Positions 28,401 to 31,939 are shown, counted from the first letter of the stretch. The stretch: 64,000 bases of DNA from Durusdinium trenchii (GCA_963970005.1 CAXAMN010015302.1:10050-74049); one strand, 5' to 3'. Made by a program: numbers and translations. The notes: generated by a model from the sequence alone, not told the origin.

Positions 28401-28994
28401 TACCTTCACCGGAACTATGAGTCTAAGTGTGTACATCAGTATCCATCTTCATTACCAAAGGGATTGCAATGCAATCTTGTCTTCTGCTGCATTGCTGTTC
28501 GAAGTCTGTCCGGTAAATCATCCCAAATGTGGATATAACTTGACCCAATAAAGAGTAAAACCAGGGGCGGAATTGATACGGAGCCAATAGTCGGTCACCA
28601 GAAGTCGCAGGATCACAATACGGTCCCATTAAATAATCACTATGAGTGGAAGGTACCTCGGCTATCTGTGGATATGCACATGAACATGTGCAGAGTCAAG
28701 TGTCCCTGCGCCTTTTCAAGTGTAAAATGAGGGAAACGGCCTTGTTGCATCTCATGGCCCAATGACTCAATGACCCACTTGGTTTGCTCAAAATCAACTT
28801 CATTATATTACACTATAGAATGCATTCCCACGCCACAATAATGTCGCAAGAAACGGGAAATGGTCATAACCGGCTCCAGGTACACATGCAGAGACACCTG
28901 CATCATAGTATGATGGTTGTGCGGTGGCCAAACCCGCTGCCAGTATTAACATCAACAACACCGGAGACATCAACGGCCCGAGGCTGTGTCGCAT
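1425..28994 (-). CDS. Secreted glycoside hydrolase family 3 enzyme (beta-xylosidase / beta-glucosidase-like), multi-exon gene
   Basis: At least 17 exons on the minus strand join in frame to about 655 residues. They follow the GH3 order known from plant-type beta-xylosidases: a signal peptide, ADRVHDLISR, LGVPSYYWGTN, NINRDPRWGR, VTIKHFDANSLE, VMCSYNSVNG, the nucleophile region GYVTSDSDAV, GNTYYDHLL, ELGLFDP, ILPLKAGQRLAVLGPHGNAS, TPYQAIQ, HDRIDLP with LLNGG, AFYPGMEG with GRMPYTVY, RTYRY, and PFGFGLSLSTF. GH3 enzymes hydrolyse terminal beta-linked sugars; the leader suggests secretion. Six donors are GC and two are GA. A Copia element fills intron 3 and a DIRS-like element intron 13, yet no exon is broken. 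Two points are open: homologues have about 25 more residues between exons 13 and 14, and the C-terminus was not found. Exact sugar specificity cannot be read from the sequence. Confidence 0.85.
1887..2068 (-). CDS. GH3 exon 16
   Basis: Encodes AFYPGMEGANALAQSIFG, NRWGRMPYTVY and RTYRYGADAVV, the GH3 YPGQ.GG.A...FG...P.GRLP..WY and RTYRY motifs. Acceptor GAG|GCTTTC; donor GC (TACC|GCTTCC). Confidence 0.92.
2255..2401 (-). CDS. GH3 exon 15
   Basis: Encodes DRIDLPPVQQQLANYIIALG, KPTVIFLLNGGMVAVEDF and NVALIEA, a very clear GH3 segment. Acceptor AAG|GATCGT; donor GC (GGCC|GCGTTG). Confidence 0.92.
2521..2595 (-). CDS. GH3 exon 14
   Basis: Encodes DVVILGLGISERETLDPKFM and EREAH, matching ADV.V.V.G.......E of GH3, where the acid/base Glu is expected. 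Acceptor GAG|GACGTG; donor is non-canonical GA (GCAC|GACCGG). Confidence 0.75.
2897..2970 (-). repeat. Split repeat B2 of the DIRS-like element
   Basis: 74 bp, identical to B1. Its outer edge at 2897 is taken as the 3' end of the element. Confidence 0.93.
2992..3031 (-). repeat. Split repeat A2 of the DIRS-like element
   Basis: 40 bp, identical to A1, lying between B1 and B2. It touches B1 by one shared base at 3031. Confidence 0.93.
3031..3104 (-). repeat. Split repeat B1 of the DIRS-like element
   Basis: 74 bp, identical to B2 at 2897-2970. The recombinase reading frame ends inside it, so B1 encodes the last residues of the protein. Confidence 0.93.
3048..3953 (-). CDS. DIRS-like tyrosine recombinase (same frame as pol, behind one TGA)
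   Basis: From 3953 the frame reads PYSHYAETINSI and on through HVACPYQIMLAATTLAIVWG, then the catalytic segment. CRIGEV carries the first Arg, DLGSLRAGGATHLL the second Arg box, RGRW the next conserved position, and RTMEIYLQEASS the Tyr nucleophile. In DIRS elements this protein integrates the circular cDNA. The first Met is at 3806, but conserved sequence starts before it, so that Met is not the natural start. The C-terminus enters repeat B1. Confidence 0.82.
   Translation of the reverse strand, partial: PYSHYAETINSIGAQQPGVRRLLSGAWDLAFSWLREEPYEHHVACPYQIMLAATTLAIVWGWPRVAGAILLSWGAICRIGEVVAAKRSDLVLPVDTGGALWTVMLRVGEPKTRFRAARHQLARLDWQDLVGVIVSIYEDLHPSARLWPWSPQALRTRFKQLLEALGLPTVQGPLGRPLDLGSLRAGGATHLLMVTEDSELVRRRGRWISARTMEIYLQEASSSTFFPQLPVRVKDRIHDLARAFPEVSLKLQVLMGSRLPPATWFYFFSKGTDPKDGKAMGAGAAAVCRASKSRQQRSNVE
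3954..7559 (-). CDS. DIRS-like pol: reverse transcriptase, RNase H with nested methyltransferase-like domain
   Basis: 1201 residues. The RT is at about 180-540, with the catalytic box VIDDYF at 408-413. RNase H begins with ADAST at 588. A methyltransferase-like block follows at about 670-835: FIEVCGGSGVVSE (SAM-binding loop), LEPPCTTFSAAAHP (PPC as in cytosine-C5 methyltransferases), LETPRRSKM, CSFGSPFQKEFRFL. RNase H then resumes at 926-1006 with INILELASL, LLDSYVAL and RLNPSDDPTRD. The C-terminus (TKTNRDRLLQCFSDWLRERG) is the start of the recombinase core-binding domain, cut by a TGA at 3954-3956; the same frame then continues as the recombinase. Confidence 0.88.
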   Translation of the reverse strand: MPLPSFAPYAAEEPGQPKKSRREKAIDRALHVLVSALNYTYMANSFPPLDLIRRQPNLHQRRALRELRLLLSANDRGAEVQVSTSGRKNLGLLSRLQELAQAVDALGISSGPYSDDHGGHAVPADNSGHPQLSPFSSLKADRLKISGRGQWKAADYMPPQFQMSFLEPQILELDQPVYTRGKPNIELETPAEVYRLLRRWDDLGLLALHPVSQVHPGPEEKVKVFNAYKSPQWDRQIGDRRLRNACEGRIPGPSQDLPCGPLITRLFVPAGCGVRVCITDRSDYYHQMQATYERSRTNLLWPPFKLEDFVGFSAYRDYLARAEARKKPVDRNVHGDELNGLRPADFGVAGSTMVFGGFQSVLQGDHLGVEYGIAAHAGFLEENDLLKWEDRLQMSSLIRPRGLYEGLVIDDYFTISPVPEEELRPQGYKPSRAFAAFTKAKRAYADAGLAGSDAKDVVDEALATVVGAELDSRPEMVREGLLPVGAPSAKRMSLSWICLNAAHFAYTTDALHSSLVGALVSVFCFRRSSMALINQLFKVIQPAELDAERPKLRSLSRAAANELVLCGVFLPVLVSNIKAEVSQTIFCADASTSKGAVCEARIPKRVAEALWQSGDFKGGHVLLESIPKTILKSHGGFEEEDWEEMLEEFGDPFETGADLPPPVERPLAQVFDFIEVCGGSGVVSEQMAMLGYTVGPIIDLSYSPHYDMTKTRTLEWLLYLVQSARVRALMLEPPCTTFSAAAHPMVRSYKCPRGFNQKSTKVWVGNRLAFFCLCLLWCALHEQVFALLETPRRSKMAWLTEWAYLLSLEGVAETFTASCSFGSPFQKEFRFLTANMQPHEICHPCTRDHEHVRIEGALTKGSAVYCPALAASLAKLFHKHLRAESKALNRVDIKTTGLEGLLTNELAKKACWEVSSSWKWKGNSHINILELASLFQAMKKAARRGGGRFCFLLDSYVALRASSKGRSSSRALAPLLRKIFALSQAFAVYAAGLFCPTRLNPSDDPTRDVPLRTPQSDSCFMDFLDFNGLYSMAAMPKLRRWASNWASLTLGILLAHGFLPSSFLQPQSRLRSSKLPMSLREVLQDFDSTLVFPGEGLCGGLARFLFCWQLLAVLLALSHGMRPRHTADESRALARVEKPLEFGRPVQQSTKTNRDRLLQCFSDWLRERGVLSQQLLNLAPKEPVQLVHLLTRYGMDLYTSG
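7853..9569 (-). CDS. DIRS-like ORF2, gag-like, split by a frameshift at G9
   Basis: Starts MELGPQHVVEEGG at 9569. One frame runs with normal protein sequence to about 8720. After the run of nine G (plus strand 8715-8723) a second frame continues as MSLLPPPPPTAEHR to a stop at 7853 (ending QTPGAQDS). The first frame continues open to 7596, but its later part is Arg/Gly/Ser-rich shadow sequence. The protein has a coiled-coil-like stretch (LATQMETISSALPGILDQL) and a basic Lys-rich tail, as gag proteins do. No zinc knuckle was seen. The shift is an indel in the run or a programmed slip. Confidence 0.65.
9560..10174 (-). CDS. DIRS-like ORF1, gag-like with C-terminal RNase H1 hybrid-binding-like segment
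   Basis: 204 residues from MSEKKADLTDLVQALDRLTL. The open frame extends upstream into A1, but this Met is the first that gives ordinary protein sequence. The middle is acidic and Ser/Pro-rich. The C-terminal part (VYVVLRAPG, TYSDLHKLVG, RGFPSQAEARIYCEAAG) resembles the RNase H1 N-terminal hybrid-binding fold, which also occurs in caulimovirus and retroelement proteins; this is inference. The stop overlaps the start of ORF2 by 10 nt (ATGGAACTAG). Confidence 0.7.
   Translation of the reverse strand: MSEKKADLTDLVQALDRLTLAVQEKGQKEAPPVSEAGSWEKVEKVPEEDPSSSASASVDPARPSLDPYRGIAYGDYDALIAQLVPCPHQLVASCKALHGGQYGKQYRAERAWEAGIWARHTLEGRVPKPRASFAIDLSPAVYVVLRAPGLESPTRVSTYSDLHKLVGRLVDSPSVVCRGFPSQAEARIYCEAAGVDYPSQHKWN
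10464..10503 (-). repeat. Split repeat A1 of the DIRS-like element
   Basis: 40 bp, identical to 2992-3031. It marks the 5' end of the element in coding direction. Confidence 0.93.
10504..11183. other. Remainder of GH3 intron 13, with a small degenerate repeat
   Basis: No exon was recognised. About 10920-11040 holds diverged copies of an 18-bp word, CTACTAGGAGCAAGGACG. The open frame at 10574-10975 (minus) shows no known motif. Confidence 0.6.
11184..11276 (-). CDS. GH3 exon 13 (borders probable)
   Basis: Encodes FYCVRTPYQAIQETNG, the TPL..I segment. The acceptor CAG|GCGGAG and the donor GC (CTAT|GCACCT) were chosen because both keep phase 0 and fit the AG|G rule. Either border could shift. 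The following intron carries the DIRS-like element. Confidence 0.6.
11334..11378 (-). CDS. GH3 exon 12
   Basis: Encodes AVLGPHGNASMDLIQ, the VIGP.AN motif. Acceptor GAG|GCAGTC; donor GT (CCAA|GTGGAC). The GNY usually found next was not seen. Confidence 0.8.
11541..11650 (-). CDS. GH3 exon 11
   Basis: Encodes GDIGTDEAKELNLIAALESL and VLISNPGILPLKAGQRL, matching the SLVLLKN..LPL motif that opens the C-terminal alpha/beta domain. Acceptor CAG|GTGACA; donor GC (ATTG|GCACCT). Confidence 0.85.
11855..11941 (-). CDS. GH3 exon 10
   Basis: Encodes ALFNTLRLRFELGLFDPIKD and QPYWMLGQ, the R.R.GMFDP segment. Acceptor AAG|GTGCAC; donor GT (CAAG|GTGGGC). Confidence 0.88.
12112..12193 (-). CDS. GH3 exon 9
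   Basis: Encodes DIDSGNTYYDHLLEGVKAGH and CSMEDIN, matching D.DCG.TY...L..AV..G.....I of GH3. Acceptor CAG|GACATT; donor GT (AATC|GTGCCT). Confidence 0.88.
12528..12701 (-). CDS. GH3 exon 8: catalytic nucleophile region
   Basis: Encodes VNGIPVCLDPLMKAA, WGFDGYVTSDSDAVSDA and ASCLALKHGQC. The Asp of GYVTSD is the expected GH3 nucleophile (family knowledge). Acceptor TAG|GTTAAT; donor GT (ATGC|GTTCCT). Confidence 0.92.
12702..13519. other. GH3 intron 7, nothing recognised
   Basis: Ordinary intron sequence with a short (TA)n tract near 13174. It starts GT and ends AG|G. Confidence 0.6.
13520..13621 (-). CDS. GH3 exon 7
   Basis: Encodes ANISKYLLADYYWPAFRASI and KGVMCSYNS, matching the GH3 PF...VMCSYN segment. 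Acceptor GAG|GCAAAC; donor GT (CTCG|GTGGCC). Confidence 0.9.
14026..14112 (-). CDS. GH3 exon 6
   Basis: Encodes VAVTIKHFDANSLEGG and DRHNFS, the substrate-binding KHF motif and RH.F of GH3. Acceptor CAG|GTGGCA; donor GT (CAGC|GTGCTT). Phase 0 on both sides. Confidence 0.9.
14240..14930. repeat. Degenerate tandem repeats in GH3 intron 5
   Basis: From 14240 to 14490 words like CTAAGTTCACGAGTTAGC recur. From about 14500 to 14930 a roughly 50-bp unit recurs, containing TCGAAAATCAAGGTGGAAG and AAGTGTG. The copies are diverged and the periods irregular. The open frames here are by-products. Confidence 0.7.
15596..15690 (-). CDS. GH3 exon 5
   Basis: Encodes EGGTEDPFLMGQLGVAWTKG and LQEGEDQRYIQ, the G.TEDP...GLQ.G segment of GH3. 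Acceptor CAG|GCGAAG; donor GC (TTCAG|GCAAGG). Confidence 0.88.
15996..16066 (-). CDS. GH3 exon 4: LDCWGPVANINRDPRWGRHG
   Basis: Carries the GH3 signature NINRDPRWGR. Acceptor AAG|GAATGG; donor GT (CCACG|GTTGCT). Joining to exon 3 gives NGRNGMGLDCWGP in frame. Confidence 0.9.
16067..17647. other. GH3 intron 3, downstream part: simple repeats
   Basis: Contains a (CT)n tract at 16396-16434, a (TA)n tract at 16851-16868, and several copies of CAGCCCAGCATCC between 17399 and 17570. No exon was seen. Confidence 0.65.
17648..17991 (-). repeat. 3' LTR of the Copia element
   Basis: 344 bp, identical to the 5' LTR. It is flanked on its outer side by the target duplication GTTTG. Confidence 0.96.
17992..18000 (-). 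other. Copia polypurine tract
   Basis: The coding strand reads ATGGGGGGG immediately before the 3' LTR, the place where plus-strand DNA synthesis is primed. It is short but correctly placed. Confidence 0.7.
18163..18702 (-). CDS. Extra 3' ORF of the Copia element, Cys/His-containing, function unknown
   Basis: 179 residues from MSDTPDSGTSAREARNLG, between the pol stop and the polypurine tract, in the same direction as pol. The N-terminal half is acidic and disordered. The C-terminal half has pairs of Cys/His (VHFSTCHHL, YKTCECINF, IGPYC, CANC) that could bind zinc. I do not recognise the family. Its place and intact frame in a young element suggest it is functional. Confidence 0.65.
   Translation of the reverse strand: MSDTPDSGTSAREARNLGEPYVAEDDLFHLLADDVRTADQSPDHPERLDNVAGVSSSDPPRGPQNDTGSRVDAQGIVAPRRSSAGTVMTAFSRREVVHFSTCHHLARADVRRSRFLEYKTCECINFDLVESGRQLYGDFPREGSQERFLHIGPYCAFRQSDTLVKYRVCANCYESKPRG
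18817..22788 (-). CDS. Copia integrase C-terminus, reverse transcriptase, RNase H and methyltransferase-like tail
   Basis: 1323 residues, read as the +1 continuation of gag-pol. The integrase tail (FVLKETKEAYRAVTCYVAQT) is followed by a Pro-rich linker to about 430. The RT carries LDISTAFLH (531-539) and YVDDLL (623-628). RNase H carries VVSDASWG (D811), SCEAEVISL (853 region), VLSDSESC (D915) and ADLCTK (963). After RNase H come six EVLP-type repeats (1069-1093) and about 200 residues with VIVDVCTSGRAGF and WGSPPCTGGSP (1179-1189), resembling a C5-methyltransferase PPC site. The Met at 22788 is probably not a real start. Confidence 0.9.
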   Translation of the reverse strand: MRSHGFVLKETKEAYRAVTCYVAQTHNHFGIGSDFGNRRSPIQLVIQRDCTLPTSTMFGAIVFAKVSDHMEGLVEEGSRFVLGAYMHIAFGSFAHEVSVKCKDGTVKQFKTEVRPLNKICWECSYCPDILAKATDDDAPAGELDVKDLQDPVHLHVPVYDRTKLLPPPIAWLRSEGLTKDCKACDAIRTKGTRKGHTHSRGCFRRYTDWVKAQQEKFEGKPEAAKKSSRAELEAKPKDGSVPKMVVPPDAKPFRPSIPVSSPDHPTKGLRYESKRPPGSLQPPTVVEQSPETPSLPSVPPPVILPEEDVRMDRDGEDESEPNRVIDVEMEPAPFPPLRADSEYEPTEPPEDMAVDPEPDDMDIGMFLCPPPEHSGASHGILFPIFAPKGKDLDGVRASKFSLCGTDIFLIEPSQAVSEDGMTNFTVEQAIRGRETELTAMHDLDVGDVLGEEEALALCASRGTQAIPCRWVLTEKESKGELICRARCVAQQIARLEPSAMRLGISSSTPSLESFRIVLTLISVWDLVCESLDISTAFLHSDSPPGVTAVVRLPTDLSMSETMYKPAFLDLRKAMNGLRSAAKAWLLTCSNELKEIGLISSPSEPTILCGQLKESRAFGVILIYVDDLLIGASSKEGIQEIKDTLGSKLKVKSTGVIGNSKTEGGSITFLGRVVRRLPFSSNIQVRVHPSYLETVFQEFDVKPTTIPPDLLIDLGKISKKPDEVEKLSPEGAQRYRRILGRVAWWGQSRPDQGRFISLLAIGQGEPNQHHENALRKYLRFVRAICHSWHVFPTEYVMAVTCPNQEGLLVVSDASWGPNDMEKRKSTTGGAIYWHGCLLKAVSRVQGCVTLSSCEAEVISLCTMVKEAIGIRHLVEFVSRFDRVHDLEEMVNTKANWEFDVVGSSSLDYQPIHVLSDSESCLAVMKNDGLSRRVRHLSLSVCYVQELVNNGVVILNWVGTADCVADLCTKILPKEAHFRRAENLGIVDVDPPEGWQLECSKQASKRKPRVSDPEGLSSSRGERAEHEVQADVSRERTVMFDSESDVPDDDQVGSELASKLELDFAKKLVPVEVLPLEVLPREVLPTEVLPVEVLPVEAATRCLQSFRKRLIQIASAIHMGQCTHVIVDVCTSGRAGFTQIENKFPKLRVVSITLDTPLSHVCKMTCDWMQQIGNLVTILAWGSPPCTGGSPMLQLCSNGKSLYERHWSEFVPILHDVESIFQEGHVRALELSKSCRYWKEQEIELFVERQGLRHEIVVARCAFSTEEVRAKHEYRIMSSHDELANKKMPVCKCFKHAPLNHQDSKSLGLYPYRFALRFARNFMKI
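22688..25711 (-). CDS. Copia gag, protease and integrase core
   Basis: 1007 residues from MASLPDPGSP, 13 nt after the LTR. Gag comes first (helical region about 150-390). A CCHC zinc knuckle CFECGKTGHLSKDC at 425-438 sits between two Lys/Gly-rich stretches. A hydrophobic segment lies at 529-547. The aspartic protease motif WLVDSGASRTVVS has its Asp at 579. The integrase has an HHCC finger (H825, H830, C837, C840) and candidate catalytic residues D864, D923 and E958. The integrase continues in the next frame; the shift is at about 22771-22786, where one extra base separates the two frames. Confidence 0.9.
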   Translation of the reverse strand: MASLPDPGSPAVETGTSVSAERFQGLEQQVSSLATMARSLQDAIGSLVLAVEALTTRVNTPPPVYDALESGPPAPMVPSPDGLQLPIPPSGSPRDRNVDPLQVQDPWQNFRRNVQDTPFNNPDPANVNLPPPGMQQSPTALRDAVEVYKGKEDLNPFRRSEKWMPAYPVPQHDKWTTRPEEVEGFISYIQELASWAGLGDNEWPREILWPLRSPSVITWNQMNAAQITRSTRLLSILKQVFSGHARASLILGNYESSQNRMNCCGYEGVRLLSREFGIKTRTELLFFRNRITSGTFKCATIPETVRQIQHELFKFARVQQLVDPSVNSQQLEIMEADQILILLRSLPDACRQWLVLNVVQESFQAYSDAALRYEAQQRAWSELNHKPIAPFKEKGKGKGDKGKSKGKGKSKNNEHQTEKTETRSCFECGKTGHLSKDCPQRLQKSIDGKSKGKRKGKDKGKGKSKGKKGKRAAEFSESDASYDAYEDDDAWSEADEGGRLATLIVGTHTCAKVVEPKEKKSSTLFGRWFRCMFTILSLFLTCLMMHLCHRYRYFGQECFHPFFSSATETPIEAGYWLVDSGASRTVVSSDALSAYRIIRERCLDNPLSFQTASGDAIHVSREVFIEVYFRTQVDFQTEYEKCKTLRYELRCVVAPVQHNLLSVTQLVGKGAKFEMSGDGTFIILDERKQLICDVWSGVPWLHASLRNKAVDMPADMEIDSEGSQDTMHVDKLSSSLASPTDSIAIKYLPSALKQKPKMHASVLLGEEEFFKALEEEYPPHEEDMEDHPIPADFEDEESSKVEKTPEFPSDLKLLKKREEEELVLHRLRGHTPFDARCMDCKLSRSVMRHPRSKESRSSLLVQADFFFIGDYKFLALSEVMTGLIGCALCAGETNTDIRAFFNQLGLLVMSPSEAHLAVEVRTDAEKAVASILKRANLPVPLHINEAAPQSHQTVGHCERTVRRFKEMISCLQAEFAESRICLERDQRGIPSSDMLCSPNTQPLWHWQ
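25712..25724 (-). other. Copia primer-binding site
   Basis: Directly after the 5' LTR the coding strand reads TGGTAGCGGAGCC, resembling the complement of the 3' end of initiator tRNA-Met used by Copia elements. The gag ATG follows at once. The same 13-mer primes the second Copia element at 63082. Confidence 0.85.
25725..26068 (-). repeat. 5' LTR of the Copia element
   Basis: 344 bp, identical to 17648-17991. On the coding strand it begins TGTGAAGCTCC and ends GCTCTTCA. A 10-nt match to the dinoflagellate spliced-leader 3' end (TTGGCTCAAG) lies at 25762-25771. Confidence 0.96.
26069..26292. other. GH3 intron 3, upstream part
   Basis: Short intron remnant between the Copia 5' LTR and exon 3. 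Begins (plus strand) with the target duplication GTTTG. Nothing else seen. Confidence 0.7.
26293..26470 (-). CDS. GH3 exon 3
   Basis: Encodes CSTSFPSGPSWSATFDRN and VVGRETRAFFNLGNFTDNGR, the GH3 SFP...AASF...EARA region. Acceptor CAG|GCATCC; donor is non-canonical GA (GGACG|GAATCT). The next intron is about 10.2 kb and contains the whole Copia element. Confidence 0.85.
26882..27051 (-). CDS. GH3 exon 2
   Basis: Encodes FCNTSMPLADRVHDLISR, then LPELGVPSYYWGTNC, the family's early conserved segment. Acceptor AG|GTTTTG; donor GC (TTGCC|GCTTGC). The phases agree on both sides. Confidence 0.85.
27241..27552 (+). repeat. Left terminal repeat of the GH3 intron-1 element
   Basis: Begins (TG)n, then a hairpin with stem ACCCC/GGGGT, CCAGCAGGGG, GGAGACGTCC, GTTGACAAGCTGTTACCC, and ends GAGTCTAAGTG. 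Shared with 28056-28429 at high identity. Confidence 0.8.
28056..28429 (+). repeat. Right terminal repeat of the GH3 intron-1 element
   Basis: Same parts in the same order as the left copy, with base differences throughout and an insertion of about 80 bp, so the pair is older than the Copia LTR pair. Confidence 0.8.
28855..28994 (-). CDS. GH3 exon 1: signal peptide and N-terminus
   Basis: Starts MRHSLGPLMSPVLLMLILAA, a short basic N-region, a hydrophobic core and then AGLATAQP, a good signal-peptidase site. It continues to GYDHFP. The donor is GT (CCC|GTTTCTT). Joining to exon 2 restores HFPFCNTS, as in GH3 N-termini. The start was chosen because it is the only Met that gives a signal peptide. 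Confidence 0.85.
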
Positions 28995-29593
28995 GAGGCA
29001 AACAAAACGGCCTCAAAATGGACCCAAAATTTGAGCATTAAAAGAAGCTGCACAGGACAGATTGGGCAAACTTCCCCTGGCTGCAAAGGGATTGCTTCAG
29101 TATTGTTTTGGTGTGAAAGCTCTTTCGCGAATTCCGTGTTCCTTTCCTGCTCTGCTCTGCCAAGAAGCTCCCTGGTACTGAAAGAGAACTGGGCTTGAAC
29201 ATCAAGCGGTGTTCTTTTCTAGAAGTGATGAAAAAGCCTCCAAGTAAGACTTCCCTTGGACCTTGGATTGAAGCTTGCTTGCCTCGATACTTGCAGCATG
29301 CGATGTCACACATGCAATGCCTTCATTAAAGGTGTCACACAGCATGGTTGCACAAAAGGCATTAAGTGCCCAAAAGCACGGAAGCTATTGCAACTGTTTT
29401 CGCAGCGCCGCTCGGAACAAGTGGTTATTTCTGCCCACCAGTGTGGAAATGGCTTGCAAGTCTGTGTCTAAGAGCAAGTGAGCCACAACCACAATGTTCT
29501 GACACTGAAACTTTACAGCAAAATAGCACTGTACAAACATGTTGCAAACATGTGTCACTGCTCAACCTGTTGGTGAACTACTTTCTGTGAACG

Positions 29594-30831
29594 TCAAGGA
29601 ATGGCAGCAAGCTGCTTCCCATCCAACAGGCCGAATCTTTCTAATGCATCACGGGTTAAAGAGGAGCCTGGAGTCTCGCATTTGGCCGCTGCCACTTTGG
29701 TGGCAAAAGACATGCAGTCAGCCACACTCCGTCCTTTCAAGAACGCCATCATGTAGCCAGCATGGTATGAATCACCTGCCCCAGTAGTATCCTGCACATC
29801 CACCTCCAGTGCAGGAACATAGATCACCTCCTCACCGTGGGCAGCACCATACGAGCCTCCCTCACCTTCAGTGGCGACAACCACACGACCTGGACACCGA
29901 TTCACAAGGCTCAGTACTGCGTGTCTCACATCATCCTGACCTGCCAAGGCCTTTATCACTGAGGCACCTGCGATTAGTACAGTGGCCAAATCTGCCAATT
30001 CACGTGTTTCCGCTGTCAGAGCTTCGATATCTGCTACAATGGGGACAGAGAGCTTCTTGGCAGCTCGTGCTATCGGCAGAGCCAAGTCTATCTGCCACCC
30101 ATCTGTGTAAACCGCATCAAAGTGCCCCGAGCTGAGGCGATGGAGAGCCGCATCCACGGGCTCAGAGGTAGGTGAGCCCAGCAGCTTGGGATCATCGTAG
30201 ATCAAACAGCTACGATGATGTGCCTTGTCAGTCGCAACAAGGACAGCTGCAACACTGGTGTGAGCTCCAGGAACAACTACCTTGTGAGTTAAGTCCATTC
30301 CCAACTTTTCGTAGGCATTCATGGCGGTATGGCCCTCGGGGTCATCTCCTAAACGAGTCATGAATGACACATTTGCACCCAGAAGCGCTAGAGCCTGGGC
30401 AGCATTTGCACCTTGTCCTCCGACATAGGTCTTCTTTGTCTTCACACTGATTTTTTCATCTACTGGAATGTGGCTCACTGTCAACATTGTGTCCATGATG
30501 GTATTGCCTATGGCCAAGACAGATCTCCGAGACATGTAGTCATCCTTGACATTGCTAAGGTGGGCGGTTTGTTGATCAGGAAAAATGTAATCCACCATTG
30601 TGCGACAAGCGTATTTCTCTCCTTCAGTCACGTCATTTGCTTGATGCTGTAGCTCGTAGGGGGGATACTCTGATGGTGGGTTCAATCTTTCTTGATAGAA
30701 CAAGACGACGTCGCCTGCTTGAGGTTTGATCAAGTGTTTGACTCGACCATCTTCGCTGCTGTCATCTGCGTCCACGATGGCAAACTCACCTGCAAATTTG
30801 TTTTTGAGGCCAGCAATGAAATTAACACATC
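29594..30831 (-). CDS. Oxygenase-kinase exon 2: oxygenase C-terminus plus complete PfkB kinase
   Basis: A single uninterrupted frame spans the end of the oxygenase fold, a short linker (QQTAHLSNVKDDYMSRRS) and the whole kinase, which shows the fusion is real at the exon level. It ends GLLDGKQLAAIP. Confidence 0.9.
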
Positions 30832-31939
30832 CTGCAAAGCCCGAACTCATACTCTCACATCTGAGCTTCTACAAGGGTGAAAGCCCATGCCAAAAAGAAT
30901 CAAAAAATATGGATGGCAAGGTGCCCGACATTGAGCACTTCCTGATTCCATTCTGTTTACACACGCTTCTTTCTGCAATCAACTTTTACACGTTAACATG
31001 GTTGTTGTTGCTGATCTGCCAAGATTCGGGTGAGCGAGTACGGAATGCCATATTTGCTGTAGAAGTTTCACTAGTGCCATTGTCCTACACCCCACACATG
31101 CCATGAGGCTCCTGCGAATACAGACTAAAAGGGAACGACGGACACATGTGAGAGAGAAAAGAAGGACTTCTTGATTCTGGAATGGAAAGGATGGTGTCGT
31201 CTTTGGGGCTTCCAACCCCGCCTCCACGAAAATCCTTGCCGTGGCTGTTGAGGTAGATTTGTAGTGTCATGCGTGACTGCACCCAGCCGTCTCCAGCTTC
31301 ATCCTGTTCAGGCATGACCGGCTCCCTGCCATCAATATGCGTTGAGTGCCGACCCCCAGTGTCGTAGTGAACGAAGCGGAAGTTGGGATTGACACCAAAC
31401 AAGCGTCCACCATCAAGATTGTGGGGCAAGACTGATTGTAGCCGCTCTTGGAGGATCTTTGCCAGCAACTCATCCCTCACCAAGCTACGTGATTTCACCC
31501 TTCGATCGCGGTACAGCTCAGCAACACGCTGGCCGGGCATGTAGCCTTTGCCACCAGAAGGAAAGGCAGCGATAAGCTCTTGGCATTCCTTCTCGGAGAG
31601 GACACCATGTACAACTGCCGCTGGGACGCCTGGGGACAAACCTGGGACAGTCTCCACCTCAAACTTCGGCTGCGGATTAGGCCTCCAAGCACCGATCTCT
31701 GTAAGACGCCATGAGAGTGGCGCACCGACGTCAGAATTCTTCAGCTTCGACCATGCTGCTAGGTCCATGTCTTTGGCACCGGGCCCCGCACCAATGTTGT
31801 GCACAGAGTCCTTGTGCTCCCCTGCGCGCTGTGGAGCTTCCGCCACCATCCGCAGTTGAAGAAACCTTCCAGGAATTCCATGGATGCGAAGGCTACGAAG
31901 CGTGCCATTGCAGCTGCGTAATCGCATCCACGGACTCAT
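29594..31939 (-). CDS. 2-oxoglutarate/Fe(II) prolyl-hydroxylase-like oxygenase fused to PfkB carbohydrate kinase
   Basis: Two exons, 31225-31939 and 29594-30831, joined across a GA-AG intron (CGTG|GAGGCG to GCAG|GATGTG) to restore DFRGCVNFIAGL. The N-terminus is Arg-rich, possibly an organelle presequence. The oxygenase half has HYDTGGRHSTHIDG (HxD iron ligands), MTLQIYLN, then in exon 2 KPQAGDVVLFYQ and HQANDVTEGEKYACR (distal His and Arg). Without a stop the same exon continues into a PfkB kinase: YVGGQGANAAQALALLGANV (sugar-binding GG motif) and DTTGAGDSYHAGYMMAFL (catalytic Asp, anion hole). PfkB enzymes phosphorylate ribose, fructose or nucleosides; the substrate here is unknown. The stop at 29594 is about 600 bp upstream of the GH3 start. 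Confidence 0.88.
31225..31939 (-). CDS. Oxygenase-kinase exon 1
   Basis: From MSPWMRLRSCNGTLRSLRIH. Carries the double-stranded beta-helix start and the HxD motif. The donor is GA; a GC donor three bases later would not keep the frame. Confidence 0.8.

Larger units (their letters stand above)
27241..28429. mobile_element. Short non-coding paired-repeat element in GH3 intron 1
   Basis: Two direct copies of a (TG)n-headed repeat (27241-27552 and 28056-28429) flank about 500 bp with no coding capacity. The second copy has an extra stretch of about 80 bp near 28277-28358. The internal part starts with a GCAA-loop hairpin (27583-27605), passes a pyrimidine-rich tract (27790-27930) and carries AAAGGCTTGTTAGGT. 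The same order of parts is found in the elements at 34.2-35.2, 35.2-49.2 and 53.1-54.6 kb. Confidence 0.75.
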
